Positions 40,690 through 49,283 are shown, counted from the stretch's first letter. The stretch: 64,000 bases of DNA from Nonomuraea sp. NEAU-A123 (GCF_018603905.1 NZ_JAHFZZ010000008.1:372001-436000); one strand, 5' to 3'. Notes: generated by a model from the letters alone, not told the origin. A program made the numbers and translations.

Positions 40690-41000
40690 CACAGGACCAC
40701 GTGATCACGGAACCGCCTGATCGCAGTCACCCACCCGATTCGGGACCGCCCGATTCGGGTGCGCGTGACTCGCGACCCTGTGATCGCGGTGACCCCGCTC
40801 GTTTCGGGGCCACGTGATTCGGAACCGCCTGATCGCGGTGACCCCGCTCGATTCAGGGCCACGTGATCACAGAACCGGGTAACCACGAGACCGCGTGAGG
40901 CGGAGCCGCCCGATCCAGGCCGCCCTACCGCGGTCACCCACCCGATTCTGGACCGGGTGATCCGGGGCCGGGTGATCCGGGGCCGGGTGATCGTGGTGTG
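40690..41000. repeat. Degenerate short tandem/direct repeats in a 468-bp spacer
   Basis: The spacer 40661-41128 has no credible gene. It holds direct copies of TGATCGCGGTGACCCCGCTC at 40781 and 40830 (49 bases apart), related words at 40718 and 40931 (GTCACCCACCCGATTC), repeated CCACGTGAT words, and three 15-base units of CCGGGTGATCCGGGG at 40953, 40968 and 40983 (the last degenerate). An ORF on the minus strand here is only the repeat read through. Confidence 0.75.
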
Positions 41001-41128
41001 CGGGCGTGTTTCCTGCTGCGCCCGTACACCACCTATCCGGCGGAGGTGCCTCCACCCCAGGGTGGAGATCCACGGCTCAACCCCCAGTCCGATCCGCAGC
41101 CACATCCTTCCTCCCTACCGTCAAGCCC

Positions 41129-41617
41129 ATGGAGCCCACACAGAGCGCCCTGCTCATCCTCGCCGCCGCCGTCTTCATCGTTTATCGCCAGATGAAGACC
41201 CGCCCAACGGCCAGAAACGGCATCGTCTACGTTTCCGCTGCCCTGATCGTGCTGGGCATATTCACCGGCGGCCTCATCGACGGTGACCACCTGGCCCTCA
41301 GCCTGGCCCTCGGGGCCATGGAGGCCGTCGCCGCCGTGGTCTTCGGCGCCATCCGTGCCGCGACCGTGCGCGTCTGGATGGACGAGGCCGGAGTGACCTG
41401 GTCGAAAGCCACCCCCTTGACCGTTCTGGCGTGGCTGGCCTCGCTCGCGAGCCGCGTGGGCCTCTACTTCGCCGGCGCCGCCCTCGGTCTGCCCGTCACG
41501 ACCTCCGGTCTCCTGTTCTTCATCGGCCTGACCATCGGCACCCAGGCCCTCCTCGTCGCCCGTCGCGGCCGCGCTCTTTCCGCTACGACCGTGCGGGCGG
41601 ATAACTTCGTGGAGTGA
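41129..41617 (+). CDS. Small polytopic membrane protein, unknown
   Basis: The start at 41129 (MEPTQSALLILAAAVFIVYRQ) gives 162 residues with about five hydrophobic segments. A short basic loop (QMKTRPTARNG) follows the first helix, and an IRAATVRVWMDEAGVTW loop lies in the middle. The pattern resembles DUF1453-like or CcdC-like membrane proteins but I cannot assign it. It ends within the start region of the histidine kinase gene (stop at 41615-41617), so it is probably translated with the two-component system and may be its sensory accessory. Confidence 0.7.
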   Translation: MEPTQSALLILAAAVFIVYRQMKTRPTARNGIVYVSAALIVLGIFTGGLIDGDHLALSLALGAMEAVAAVVFGAIRAATVRVWMDEAGVTWSKATPLTVLAWLASLASRVGLYFAGAALGLPVTTSGLLFFIGLTIGTQALLVARRGRALSATTVRADNFVE

Positions 41618-42990
41618 TGCCCGACCCGTCAAAGATCGTCCCCTTCGTACTGCGGGTGGGGGCGATCGTGGTGTTCGTATGGGCACAAATACGGGCCAAG
41701 CCCACGCTCGGTTTGACCGGCACCAGCCTGACGGTCACCGCACTGACCTCGGCCATAGTGATCATCCTGCTCATCGTCCAACTCCCCCTGACCCGCAAGA
41801 CATCCACACTCCGACAGAACCACAAGGCACCACGCCCCTCACCACCCCAACCGCAACCCCGACCTCGGCCAGACCGAGCGGCGTCCCGACCATCTCAGGA
41901 CCAAGTGATGCCCCGACCACCGCTGGACCACGAGGTGTCGCGCCCGTCCGAGCCCGTCAGCGTGTCGCAAAAAGGCATCGCATTCGGCGTACTGGTCAGA
42001 GCGATCATGTCCCGCGTGTCCCGCATGACGATCGCGTCCCGCTGGCCCATCAGAACGATCACGTCCCGAGCGTCTACCGCGACGACCACGTCCCGGGTGC
42101 CTGTCATGGCGATCGCGCTCGGCTTGTCGGTCGCTCTCGCGATCATCCTCGACGCGGTGGTCGACGGCGGTCCGGCGCTCGCCGTACTGCTCTACTGCCT
42201 CGGCATAGCCGCGGTCCGGCTGCCGCTGCGCCACTCGGCGCCGATCGGGCTTCTGGCCATCGGCGGGCTGCTCGCGGAGGGGGCGATCTCCGGCCGGCTG
42301 GATCGCGATCTCAGCCTCATCCTCAGCGCCTGCCTGATATTCCTGGTGGCGTACTCGGTCAGGGAACGCCGGGCGGCCAGAGCCGCCGAAGCCCGCGAGG
42401 CCGTACTCGCCGAACGGGCGCGGATCGCCAGAGAGATCCACGACATCCTTGCCCACTCGCTGTCGGCGCAGCTCGTGCACCTGGAGGGCGCCAAGCTGCT
42501 GCTCCGCGCGGACAAAACCGACGAAGCACTCGACCGTGTGGTCCGCGCGCGCGACCTGGCCAAATCCGGGCTGGAGGAGGCCCGGCGGGCGGTGTCGGCC
42601 CTGCGCGAAGACTCCCCCGCCCTTCCGCAGGCGCTGCGAACGCTGGCGGAGGATTTCCAGGCGACCACTGACCGGGCGTGCACGCTGCACATCTCGGGCG
42701 CGGAGCACCGCCTGCCCCCGGAGACAGAGCTCGCCCTGCTGCGCACGGCCCAGGAGGCTCTGACGAACGTACGGCGGCACGCGCCCGGCTCTCCGGCCAC
42801 GGTCAGGCTGGTGTACGAGCCCGGCTCATGCGACCTGCGCATCACCAACCCCGCCAGCGCCGAGCCGGGCACACCTGGGGGAGGATATGGCCTCATGGGC
42901 ATGCGCGAACGAGCCGAGCTTCTCGGCGGCACCCTGTCAGCGGGCGAGACTACTGACGGTTTCCAAGTCCATTTGTGGGTCCCGGCATGA
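41614..42990 (+). CDS. NarL-type sensor histidine kinase with long Pro/Arg-rich linker
   Basis: The 458-residue kinase has two N-terminal hydrophobic segments (about 10-55), a disordered Pro/Gln/Arg/Ser linker of some 100 residues (about 65-165), then more transmembrane helices and a HisKA_3 domain with His276 in ARIAREIHDILAHSLSAQ and an HATPase domain (LLRTAQEALTNVRRHA; GGYGLMGMRERAELLGG). The linker encodes repeated (I/T)(T/A)SR units and is unlike family members I know. The start is GTG 41614 or ATG 41617. The response regulator follows after 112 bases. Confidence 0.88.
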   Translation: MMPDPSKIVPFVLRVGAIVVFVWAQIRAKPTLGLTGTSLTVTALTSAIVIILLIVQLPLTRKTSTLRQNHKAPRPSPPQPQPRPRPDRAASRPSQDQVMPRPPLDHEVSRPSEPVSVSQKGIAFGVLVRAIMSRVSRMTIASRWPIRTITSRASTATTTSRVPVMAIALGLSVALAIILDAVVDGGPALAVLLYCLGIAAVRLPLRHSAPIGLLAIGGLLAEGAISGRLDRDLSLILSACLIFLVAYSVRERRAARAAEAREAVLAERARIAREIHDILAHSLSAQLVHLEGAKLLLRADKTDEALDRVVRARDLAKSGLEEARRAVSALREDSPALPQALRTLAEDFQATTDRACTLHISGAEHRLPPETELALLRTAQEALTNVRRHAPGSPATVRLVYEPGSCDLRITNPASAEPGTPGGGYGLMGMRERAELLGGTLSAGETTDGFQVHLWVPA

Positions 42991-43102
42991 ACCCAGGTGA
43001 GACGAACGGCGGCTTCCGCGTCCGCCTGCGGGGTTTCCGCATGGCTTCCCTCACGTCCAACAGCCCCGCCAGGCTCGCCCGGTGGGCCGCGGTGACCGGA
43101 TC

Positions 43103-43969
43103 ATGAGCGTCACGGTCGTGGTCGTCGATGACCAGGCCGTCGTCCGTGAGGGGCTGGTCCTGCTGCTCGGCCTCCTGCCGGGGATCGAGGTGGTCGGTTC
43201 GGCAGGGGATGGCGAGGCGGCCCTCCACCTGGTCGCGGAGCAGCGGCCCGACGTAGCGCTGATGGACCTCCGGATGCCGCGCATGGACGGCGTCGAGGCC
43301 ACCCGCCGCATCCGCGCCGAACACCCGGGCACCCAAGTGGTGGTGCTCACGACGTATTCGGACGACGAGTCGGTGTTCGCCGCGCTCAGGGCGGGAGCAC
43401 GCGGCTTCCTCACCAAGAGCGCGGACTCGGACGAGATCGCCAAGGCCATCGCCACCGTCGTACGCGGCAACGCCCAGCTCGATCCAACTGTCCAACGCCG
43501 CCTCCTCGACGCCATGACAGCTCCTGACGACAGTCGGCCCTGGGGCGACCCGCCGGACCGGACTACTCCCGATGGCGGCCGACCACCGGGTGAGGGACCT
43601 GATCCCGATCCGCACGAACAACCTGATCTCGCCAATGGCCCCGCCGCTCTCCGGCAGCCTCCCACACCGCCCCTTGGCAGGCTGGACGCGACAATCGAAC
43701 AGCACCCTCCCGGCAGCGCGGACACCACAACGAGCACCGGCGACGAAGTGCTCGCCGGCGCGCGCGACGGCCTGACGCCACGCGAGGTCGACGTGCTGCG
43801 GCTCATCGCCGACGGCCTGTCGAACAGCGAGATCGCCGCCCGGCTCTTCATCAGCGAAGCCACCGTCAAGACCCACATCAACAATCTCTTCGCCAAGGCC
43901 CGCCTGAGGGACCGCGCGCAGGCCGTCACATACGCGTACCGCCACGGTCTCGTCCGCCCGGCCCCCTGA
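43103..43969 (+). CDS. NarL/LuxR-family response regulator with long acidic linker
   Basis: The 288-residue regulator starts at MSVTVVVVDDQ. The receiver domain has Asp9-Asp10, phospho-acceptor Asp55 in VALMDLRMPRMDG and KSADSDEIAKAI. A LuxR-type HTH (GLTPREVDVLRLIADGLSNSEIAARL) lies in the last 65 residues. Between them is an unusual 70-residue Pro/Asp/Gly-rich linker (about 140-213); typical members have 10-20 residues there. It presumably pairs with the preceding kinase. Its last 44 bases overlap the opposite-strand gene. Confidence 0.9.
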   Translation: MSVTVVVVDDQAVVREGLVLLLGLLPGIEVVGSAGDGEAALHLVAEQRPDVALMDLRMPRMDGVEATRRIRAEHPGTQVVVLTTYSDDESVFAALRAGARGFLTKSADSDEIAKAIATVVRGNAQLDPTVQRRLLDAMTAPDDSRPWGDPPDRTTPDGGRPPGEGPDPDPHEQPDLANGPAALRQPPTPPLGRLDATIEQHPPGSADTTTSTGDEVLAGARDGLTPREVDVLRLIADGLSNSEIAARLFISEATVKTHINNLFAKARLRDRAQAVTYAYRHGLVRPAP

Positions 43970-44261
43970 CCTCGGCGAGGTTGAGCTGGGAATCGTCGTC
44001 GAAGCCCGCCAGCTGTAAGACCGTCTCCAGGGCGGCCTGGCGGGTCTCCTCGACCGAGCCGCCCCGTTCGCCGAAACAGTCGGCGGCCACGTCGAGCACG
44101 GCCACCACCACGGCGGCGTCCGGGTAGGGAACGTCGACCAAGACGGTGCCGTCACCCGCCTCCTCGGCCGGAACCGCGTGGAGTCTCAGCAACCGCCGCA
44201 TCTCCTCCGCCACGGCGACCCCTAGCACAGCAGCACGCTCGAATTGCTCAGCGGCAATCAT
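43926..44261 (-). CDS. Small acidic hypothetical protein
   Basis: The 111-residue protein starts with ATG preceded by a strong AGGAGGG four bases away. It is predicted helical with a hydrophobic centre (DAAVVVAVLDVAADCFGERGG). I do not recognise it. Its C-terminus overlaps the end of the response regulator gene by 44 bases tail-to-tail, which is long but compatible with a real gene. The good ribosome binding site is the main support. Confidence 0.5.
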   Translation of the reverse strand: MIAAEQFERAAVLGVAVAEEMRRLLRLHAVPAEEAGDGTVLVDVPYPDAAVVVAVLDVAADCFGERGGSVEETRQAALETVLQLAGFDDDSQLNLAEVRGPGGRDRGGTRM

Positions 44262-44316
44262 GTGGCCCTCCTATCGCACAGGTGTTCGGACAAGAAGGTA
44301 GCCGGTGCCACCGACA

Positions 44317-44341
44317 GAATCCCCGGCGTACACGGGGATTC
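44317..44341. terminator. Perfect 9-bp hairpin downstream of the ArsR-type gene
   Basis: GAATCCCCG (44317-44325), loop GCGTACA, CGGGGATTC (44333-44341). It lies in the 152-base gap after the minus-strand regulator gene. There is no U-run, so it is a weak candidate terminator or an RNA-stability hairpin. Confidence 0.4.
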
Positions 44342-44413
44342 AGGGCTGCCGACCGGCCGGAGCGCGCTGGGAGGTGCCGGCCTCGGGCGGCCAGGTGGGC
44401 CGCCCGGTGGCGT

Positions 44414-45412
44414 TCAGCTGTCCGCCAGGGCCGCGCCCAGCGGCGTGTGCTCGTAGTGGACGGCCCGGCCGGCGCGGGTGCGGGTGACCAGGCCGGCATC
44501 GCGCAGCACCGCCAGATGACTGCCGACGGTGCCTAGGCTCAGGCCGAGCTGGGCGACCAGCTGCGTCGTCGTCGCAGGCACGTCCAGCGCGCGCAGCACG
44601 TCCGCGCGGCGCGGGCCGACCAGCCGGCTCAGGGCCTCACCGCCCGGTGTACGCGCCACAGGGCCGAGCAGGTCCGCGATGCCCTGGGCGGGATAGACCA
44701 GGGCGTAGGGCCATGGCGGCTCGACATAGCTGATCAGAGTGCCGAACACCGTCGGCATCAGCAGCAGGCCCTTGCCGGCCAGCCGGTGCCGGTCCCATTC
44801 GGTACGCGAGCCCGTGCGCACCTCGATGGTCCCGGCCTGCCCCTCGGAGCGCCAGCTCACCCGCGGGTCGAGATCGGACAGCGCTGCCGCCCAGCCGGAC
44901 ATCGCCAGGTACCCGGCGCGGCGGACCAGGTCACGCTCCAGCACCGCCCGCAGCCGCGGCCAGTCCGGCTCGACCAGCGCCTGCCAGCTCGCCTCGAGCG
45001 CATCGGCGAGCCGGGTGACCACGTCCGGCGCGTCGAGGATGCGCTGCACGTAGCGTGGCGGCGTCCGCAGTCCCGCCAGGTTGCGGGCCAGTTCCAGGCG
45101 TGCACGGCGCAGCGGCGTTGCGCGCACGGCGGCCAGCTCAGCGGCGAAGTCGCCACCGGAGCCCGACGGCGGCGGATGGATGAAGTCGGCATTGTAGCCG
45201 CCGCGGCGAAACAGCGCCGTCAGCGCCCCGACTGTGGGCACCTGCCGGCGCAGCTGCTCGTACCGGGGCGCGATGCGCTCGGCCCACGGCCGGAGCGGGC
45301 CGGCGGCCTGGACGCCGGCTGCGACGCGCAGCGCCTGCATCGCCTCGCCCAACGGCGAGATCGCGTAGCGGGTACGCGCCACGTCGACGGGTCCCACCTC
45401 GATGGCCAGCAT
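44414..45412 (-). CDS. DUF5937 / ArsR-type HTH transcriptional regulator
   Basis: The ATG at 45412 is preferred (GGAGG six bases upstream; the conserved N-terminus MLAIEVGPVDVARTRYAISPLGE follows). Of 332 residues, about 1-230 form the DUF5937 domain and the C-terminal 80 an ArsR-like winged helix (RLVGPRRADVLRALDVPATTTQLVAQLGLSLGTVGSHLAVLRDAGLVTRTRAGRAVHYEHT). It is divergent from an MFS gene with 44-59 bases between starts, the usual layout of a regulator controlling its neighbour exporter. No metal-binding Cys cluster is visible. Confidence 0.9.
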   Translation of the reverse strand: MLAIEVGPVDVARTRYAISPLGEAMQALRVAAGVQAAGPLRPWAERIAPRYEQLRRQVPTVGALTALFRRGGYNADFIHPPPSGSGGDFAAELAAVRATPLRRARLELARNLAGLRTPPRYVQRILDAPDVVTRLADALEASWQALVEPDWPRLRAVLERDLVRRAGYLAMSGWAAALSDLDPRVSWRSEGQAGTIEVRTGSRTEWDRHRLAGKGLLLMPTVFGTLISYVEPPWPYALVYPAQGIADLLGPVARTPGGEALSRLVGPRRADVLRALDVPATTTQLVAQLGLSLGTVGSHLAVLRDAGLVTRTRAGRAVHYEHTPLGAALADS

Positions 45413-45456
45413 GTTTTGCCTCCACGCGAAAGCATAGTCACCGTGGCCGGGCTGCC

Positions 45457-46683
45457 GTGATGCTGTCGGCCATGACCACCACGTCCGTCGAGCCACGCCC
45501 GGCCACCTACCGCGAGGTGTTCGCTGTGGGCCAGTTCCGCGTGCTGTTCGGCAGCTACACGCTCTTCCTGATCGGCGAGACGGTGCGGATGCTCGCACTG
45601 TCCGTGACCGTCTACGCGGCAACCGGGTCGCCGCTGATGTCGGCGCTGGCGTATGCGGCAGGCTTCCTGCCCTATGCCCTGGGCGGCACGCTGCTGCTGG
45701 CTTTCGCCGACCGCTGGCCCCCGCGCACCGTCATGATCGGCTACGAGGTGCTGCGCACCGCGGTCAGCGCCGTGCTCGCGGCCGGTCTACTGCCGGTACC
45801 GGCCATGCTGGCGCTCGTGTTCGTCACGGGTTTACCCAGCGCCGTCGCCTCCGCTTCGCGCACCGCCCTTCTGCCCGACCTGCTAGACGGCGACCGCTAT
45901 GTGCTCGGCCGGGCCGTGTTCTCCATGGCGGCCGGCGGCACGCAGGTGCTCGGCTTCGCCGCCGGCGGCATGCTGATCGCCGCTGTCGGCGCGCCAGGCG
46001 CGCTCTGGATCACCGCCGCGACCTGCCTGGCCTCGGCAGGCCTGCTGCAACTGCGCCTGGCCCACCACCCACGCCGCCGCACCGGCGGTTCGGCCGGCAT
46101 CAGCGAGACCTGGCAGGTGAACCGGGCGCTGCTGCGCCGGCCTGCGGTCCGGGCGCTGCTGCTGGCGCAATGGCTGGCACCGGCGCTGATGGTCGGCGCC
46201 GAGGGCGTGCTGGTCCCGTACGCCGCGCAGGTCGGCGCGCCTGACGCGGCCGGTCTGCTGTTCGCAGCGGTCGCCGCCGGGATGTTCGCCGGCAACCTGA
46301 TCGTCGGCCGCCTGGTGCGCCCTGCGGACCGGGAGCGGCTGGCCGGCCCCCTCGCGCTTGCGCTCGGATTGCCGCTGCTGGGGTTCGCGCTGCGCCCTAC
46401 ACCGGGATACGCCGCCATCCTGATGACAGTGTCCGGTTTCGGCGTCGCCTACCAGCTCGCGCTGGCCCGCAGGTTTCTCGACGCGGTGCCCGAGACGCAC
46501 CGCGGTCAGGCGTTCGGCCTGCTGCTGACCGGAACGATGACGCTGCAGGGCCTGGCCGCCGCAGCCGGAGGCGCGCTGGGCGAAGTCGCGGCCCCGGGGC
46601 TGGTCGTCACAGTGGCCGGCGCGGCCTCGGCCATCGCCGCCCTGATGTCCTGGCGAACGCTGTCGCCCACACGACGACCCTGA
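45457..46683 (+). CDS. MFS transporter, probable drug exporter
   Basis: The 408-residue 12-helix protein belongs to the MFS_3/enterobactin-exporter-like branch often paired with DUF5937 regulators: YREVFAVGQFRVLFGSYTLFLIGETVRMLALSVTVYAATGSP, LAFADRWPPRTVMIGYEVLRT and ALLPDLLDGDRYVLGRA. GTG 45457 starts the frame; ATG 45472 (MTTTSVEPRP) is an equally plausible start. The substrate is unknown. Codon use is like its neighbours. Confidence 0.85.
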   Translation: MMLSAMTTTSVEPRPATYREVFAVGQFRVLFGSYTLFLIGETVRMLALSVTVYAATGSPLMSALAYAAGFLPYALGGTLLLAFADRWPPRTVMIGYEVLRTAVSAVLAAGLLPVPAMLALVFVTGLPSAVASASRTALLPDLLDGDRYVLGRAVFSMAAGGTQVLGFAAGGMLIAAVGAPGALWITAATCLASAGLLQLRLAHHPRRRTGGSAGISETWQVNRALLRRPAVRALLLAQWLAPALMVGAEGVLVPYAAQVGAPDAAGLLFAAVAAGMFAGNLIVGRLVRPADRERLAGPLALALGLPLLGFALRPTPGYAAILMTVSGFGVAYQLALARRFLDAVPETHRGQAFGLLLTGTMTLQGLAAAAGGALGEVAAPGLVVTVAGAASAIAALMSWRTLSPTRRP

Positions 46684-47006
46684 CCGCCCCCTGACCGCGG
46701 CCCTGACCGCGGCCCACGTGCCGAATGCGCCGGCACGCCAAAGCATCTGCACCGGGCCCGGCAGCCGGCTGGTGCTGTACGGGCACGCCGCGCCCCAGGC
46801 CGGACTGACCCGCTTCCACCGTCGAGGTGGCGCCGCGGGCGTGGGTACGCTGCGAGATGGCTCTGCGTTCCCTGCCCTTTTTCCGGGCCGTAGGCGGTAG
46901 GAGGGCTTCTCTCCCGCTTTGAGACGCCTGTTAGCATGCATGGCCAGTGGGGCCGTGCCGTGCCGCACACAAGCGGGCAAGGCGCCCCGGCACACGAGGT
47001 GACCCG
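46684..47006. other. 323-bp intergenic region with no supported gene
   Basis: It lies between the MFS gene and the small membrane protein. It contains a short direct repeat of CCTGACCGCGGCC just after the MFS stop and a TTGAGA...TTAGCAT stretch near 46920 that might be a promoter for the next gene. No frame shows protein-like composition with a ribosome binding site. Confidence 0.4.
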
Positions 47007-47225
47007 ATGACGTCAGTGCTGGTCTACGCGATTTACCTCGTAGTCGCGGCGTTGTACGTCTATGCCCTAGTCGACTGCATCAGGACCCCTGCGGCACGCA
47101 TTCGAATGCTGCCCAAGGTGGGCTGGCTGATCATCATGGTCCTGTTCCCGATTCTGGGCGCCATCGGCTGGCGAAACCTGGGCAAGCGCTCCGCTCCCGC
47201 GGAGGACCGGGTGTCTGCCGTCTGA
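47007..47225 (+). CDS. PLDc_N-domain small membrane protein
   Basis: The 72-residue protein has two transmembrane helices. The pattern LYVYALVDCIRTPAARIRMLPKVGWLIIMVLFPILGAIGWRNLG (given here as YALVDCIRTP and LPKVGWLIIMVLFPILGAI) is the PLDc_N family (phospholipase D-nuclease N-terminal-like), which occurs alone in many actinobacteria. No catalytic domain is attached. The function is unknown. GAGGTGA precedes the ATG. Confidence 0.85.
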   Translation: MTSVLVYAIYLVVAALYVYALVDCIRTPAARIRMLPKVGWLIIMVLFPILGAIGWRNLGKRSAPAEDRVSAV

Positions 47226-47502
47226 GCTCAGCCGTGTTGCTCACCCAGCTAACCGCCCATCACCTTCCTCCAGGCTGGCCCGCCGCCCTGCCGCCCATCC
47301 TCCTGGCCCTGAGCCGACTCAGTCTGATCCCGGCCGACGACTCACATCCACCCCGGATCCTGATCCCCAGCCAGATCCAGCAGCACCTCATCGACCTACT
47401 CGACATCGACGTCACCTGGCCGCGCTGGCTGACCTGGTGAGCCCGTCCGCAGGTGGAGTGGCACACCGAGACAACCTCTGCCTCCATGAAGCACGAGAGC
47501 CG

Positions 47503-47769
47503 TTATGCGACCTTGTCGGCGTACTTCTGCCGGGCGGCTTGCCGGGAGACACCGAGCGCGGTGGCGATGTGGTTCCAGCTGTGGCCGTGGGCGCGCGCAA
47601 CCGCCACCGCCTCGGTGAGCCGCGCCTCATCGGCCCGGACCCGCTCGGAGGTCTCGGCGATCGCACGCAGTTCGGACACGTCGTCGAACTCGACGTTGTC
47701 GGGCAGGGCGTCAGCCAACTGCTCAAAGCGCAGAGCCGCGCGCTCGATCTCCTCATCGGTGTGCCTCAT
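47503..47769 (-). CDS. Small HTH DNA-binding protein
   Basis: The ATG at 47769 is supported by AGAGGTGA just upstream and gives 88 residues. The N-terminal half is an acidic helix pair (DEEIERAALRFEQLADAL). The C-terminal half is a helix-turn-helix typical of short actinobacterial regulators: AVARAHGHSWNHIATALGVSRQAARQKYADKV. The fold is like sigma region 4/AsnC HTH. No toxin-like partner lies next to it; the 277 bases downstream hold no convincing minus-strand gene. The target is unknown. Confidence 0.8.
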   Translation of the reverse strand: MRHTDEEIERAALRFEQLADALPDNVEFDDVSELRAIAETSERVRADEARLTEAVAVARAHGHSWNHIATALGVSRQAARQKYADKVA

Positions 47770-47891
47770 ATGATCACCTCTCTTCACTACAGGGCTCCTC
47801 GGAACTTGGCGCGTAGCGGCATCGCATGGATGGCCACCGGGTCGTCCCCCGTCGAGGTCGAGGACACCAATCTCCAGCACCCGCCCCGCCG

Positions 47892-48104
47892 AGTCCGCTC
47901 CAATCAGCCGACCCCGGCGAAGCGTTCTTGGGAAGGCGGTCCGAGCGTGGCGAGGTCCTTCAGCGGGCGAGTGTCAGCTCGCCTGGAAGGACGTCCGGAG
48001 CGAAGCGGAGGGCCATTGTGAGCGGGTGGGCATCAGACGGCCAACCACCGAATCGGGCAAGGGGTGGGCTGAAAAGACGTCCGGAGCGAAGCGAAGGGCC
48101 TTTT
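47892..48104. repeat. Dispersed repeat element, copy A
   Basis: This ~213-base element is nearly identical in order to copy C (57977-58232) and partly to copy B (56077-56234). It contains CGTCCGGAGCGAAGCG twice (47992 and 48078), a hairpin-like GAAGGCGGTCCGAGCG...GGTCCTTC segment, and the block ACGGCCAACCACCGAATCGG. It lies in the 407-base gap between the HTH gene and the next gene and encodes no protein. Confidence 0.85.
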
Positions 48105-48176
48105 GCGGTGAGCGCCCGGCGGAGCTGGCGAGGTAGGATCGGTTAGCAATCGGATTCGATTGGTAGGCGATGAGAG

Positions 48177-48470
48177 ATGGATGTCGCTCGTACGCAGGCC
48201 GCGCTCCGGCTGATTGCTCGCGGGTTCGAGGAGCTCGCCGCCGCCCTGGGCGAGGAGGAGGCCGGGGAGGACGAGCGGACGGCCCGGGTCATTGAGGAGT
48301 GGGGGCGGCGCGGGCTGACGCAGAAGGAGGCGTCGACCCTGTTCCAGCGGCACGGGTTCGCCCCGCAGACGACCGGTGGGTGGGCCAGGGGCGACTGGAT
48401 CGAGATCGGCGACGACGGTCTGCGTTATCTCACCGTGAAATCGCACACCTGGCTGGAGGAACGGGCATGA
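48177..48470 (+). CDS. Hypothetical protein, possibly HTH-like
   Basis: The 97-residue protein is mostly helical with an acidic middle (GEEEAGEDERTARVIEEW) followed by RRGLTQKEASTLFQRHGFAPQTTGGWARGDWIE, which looks like a recognition-helix arrangement, and a basic end. I do not recognise the family. It overlaps the thioesterase gene at ATGA, so the two are co-translated. Confidence 0.6.
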   Translation: MDVARTQAALRLIARGFEELAAALGEEEAGEDERTARVIEEWGRRGLTQKEASTLFQRHGFAPQTTGGWARGDWIEIGDDGLRYLTVKSHTWLEERA

Positions 48471-48883
48471 CCTTTTCCGTACGCATCGCCGTACGCGGCT
48501 ATGAGCTCGACACGCAGGGCCACGTCAACAGCGCTGTCTACCACCAGTACGGCGACCACGCCCGCTGGGAGTGCCTGCGCGCGGCGGGCATCTCGGTCGA
48601 CGACATGCGAAGCTCGGGCGTCGGCCCGGTGACCCTGGAGAACACCATCCGCTACCTCGGCGAACTGCGCGGCGGCGACGAGGTGGAGGTGACGTGCGCG
48701 TTCGTGTGGGGCGAGGGGAAGACGTTCAGGATCTCGCAGGAGTTCAGGCACGCCGACGGGCGGGTGGCGGCCGAGATGACCAGTGTGGGCGGGCTGCTCG
48801 ACCTGGAAGCCCGCCGCCTGGTGGACGACCCGGCGGCCCGCTGGCGCTCCCTGGCCGCCACACCGGACGTGCTCGGTCTCTGA
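48467..48883 (+). CDS. Hotdog-fold acyl-CoA thioesterase
   Basis: The 138-residue protein starts with ATG overlapping the previous stop. It matches the 4-hydroxybenzoyl-CoA thioesterase-like (YbgC/FadM) group: VRGYELDTQGHVNSAVYHQYGDHARWECL contains the catalytic Asp in the D-x-x-GHVNN-like motif, followed by the conserved LENTIRYLGELRGGDEVEV strand. The acyl-CoA substrate is unknown. It is the last gene with core-like character before the accessory island. Confidence 0.88.
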   Translation: MTFSVRIAVRGYELDTQGHVNSAVYHQYGDHARWECLRAAGISVDDMRSSGVGPVTLENTIRYLGELRGGDEVEVTCAFVWGEGKTFRISQEFRHADGRVAAEMTSVGGLLDLEARRLVDDPAARWRSLAATPDVLGL

Positions 48884-49019
48884 AACCACCGACACACCGG
48901 ACATACCCGACCGCCCAGCACCAGTTGCGGCGCGGCCTGGGTCGTGAGGCCATCATTCCGGAGCGGCGTCCCCCGCCGGAGGCGTGATCAATCCCTGCAT
49001 GCACATGAAGAACGCCCGA

Positions 49020-49270
49020 TCACCACACAGGTGACCGAGCGTTCTTCTTCGGCTGGCGCCTTTGTTCAGGCGGCGGAGGGCAAGTCGAATTCACCCCTTT
49101 GGCGCCATCGATGAACGCGACCCACTCGGAGGCGCTGAACCGGAGCTGTAGCCCATGAGGGTCCTTGCTGTCACGCACAGCAGCTCCACCCCTAGGCAAA
49201 GCGGCGACCTCTACTCAATCGCCGCTCATTGAACGTTTTCCAACCTCCTGGACGCATGCCCTGATCACAG
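49020..49270 (-). pseudogene. DUF397-domain gene remnant with in-frame stop
   Basis: Read on the minus strand, ...VGKRSMSGD, a TGA at 49215-49217, VEVAALPRGGAAVRDSKDPHG and LQLRFSASEWVAFIDGAKG align with the DUF397 pattern WRKSSYSG..NCVEVA..GGVAVRDSKDP. The TGA stands exactly where the conserved Cys (TGC/TGT) is expected. After the domain the frame runs through a Pro/Arg-rich tail to a stop near 49022. DUF397 proteins usually follow an XRE-DUF5753 gene; a remnant of such a gene lies at 50884-51056 beyond the IS. Confidence 0.75.
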
Positions 49271-49283
49271 CATGATCGCGATG

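Noticed and set aside
44317..44341. GAATCCCCG...CGGGGATTC considered as a CRISPR repeat
   Set aside because: It resembles palindromic type I-E repeats but occurs once, with no spacers and no cas genes in the window; treated as a hairpin.
47234..47440. 68-residue plus-strand ORF after the PLDc_N gene
   Set aside because: The composition is vaguely protein-like (QQHLIDLLDIDV) but there is no ribosome binding site, and nothing supports it beyond the open frame.
47826..48146. Plus-strand frames across repeat copy A
   Set aside because: The same frames do not persist in copies B and C, so the repeats are non-coding.
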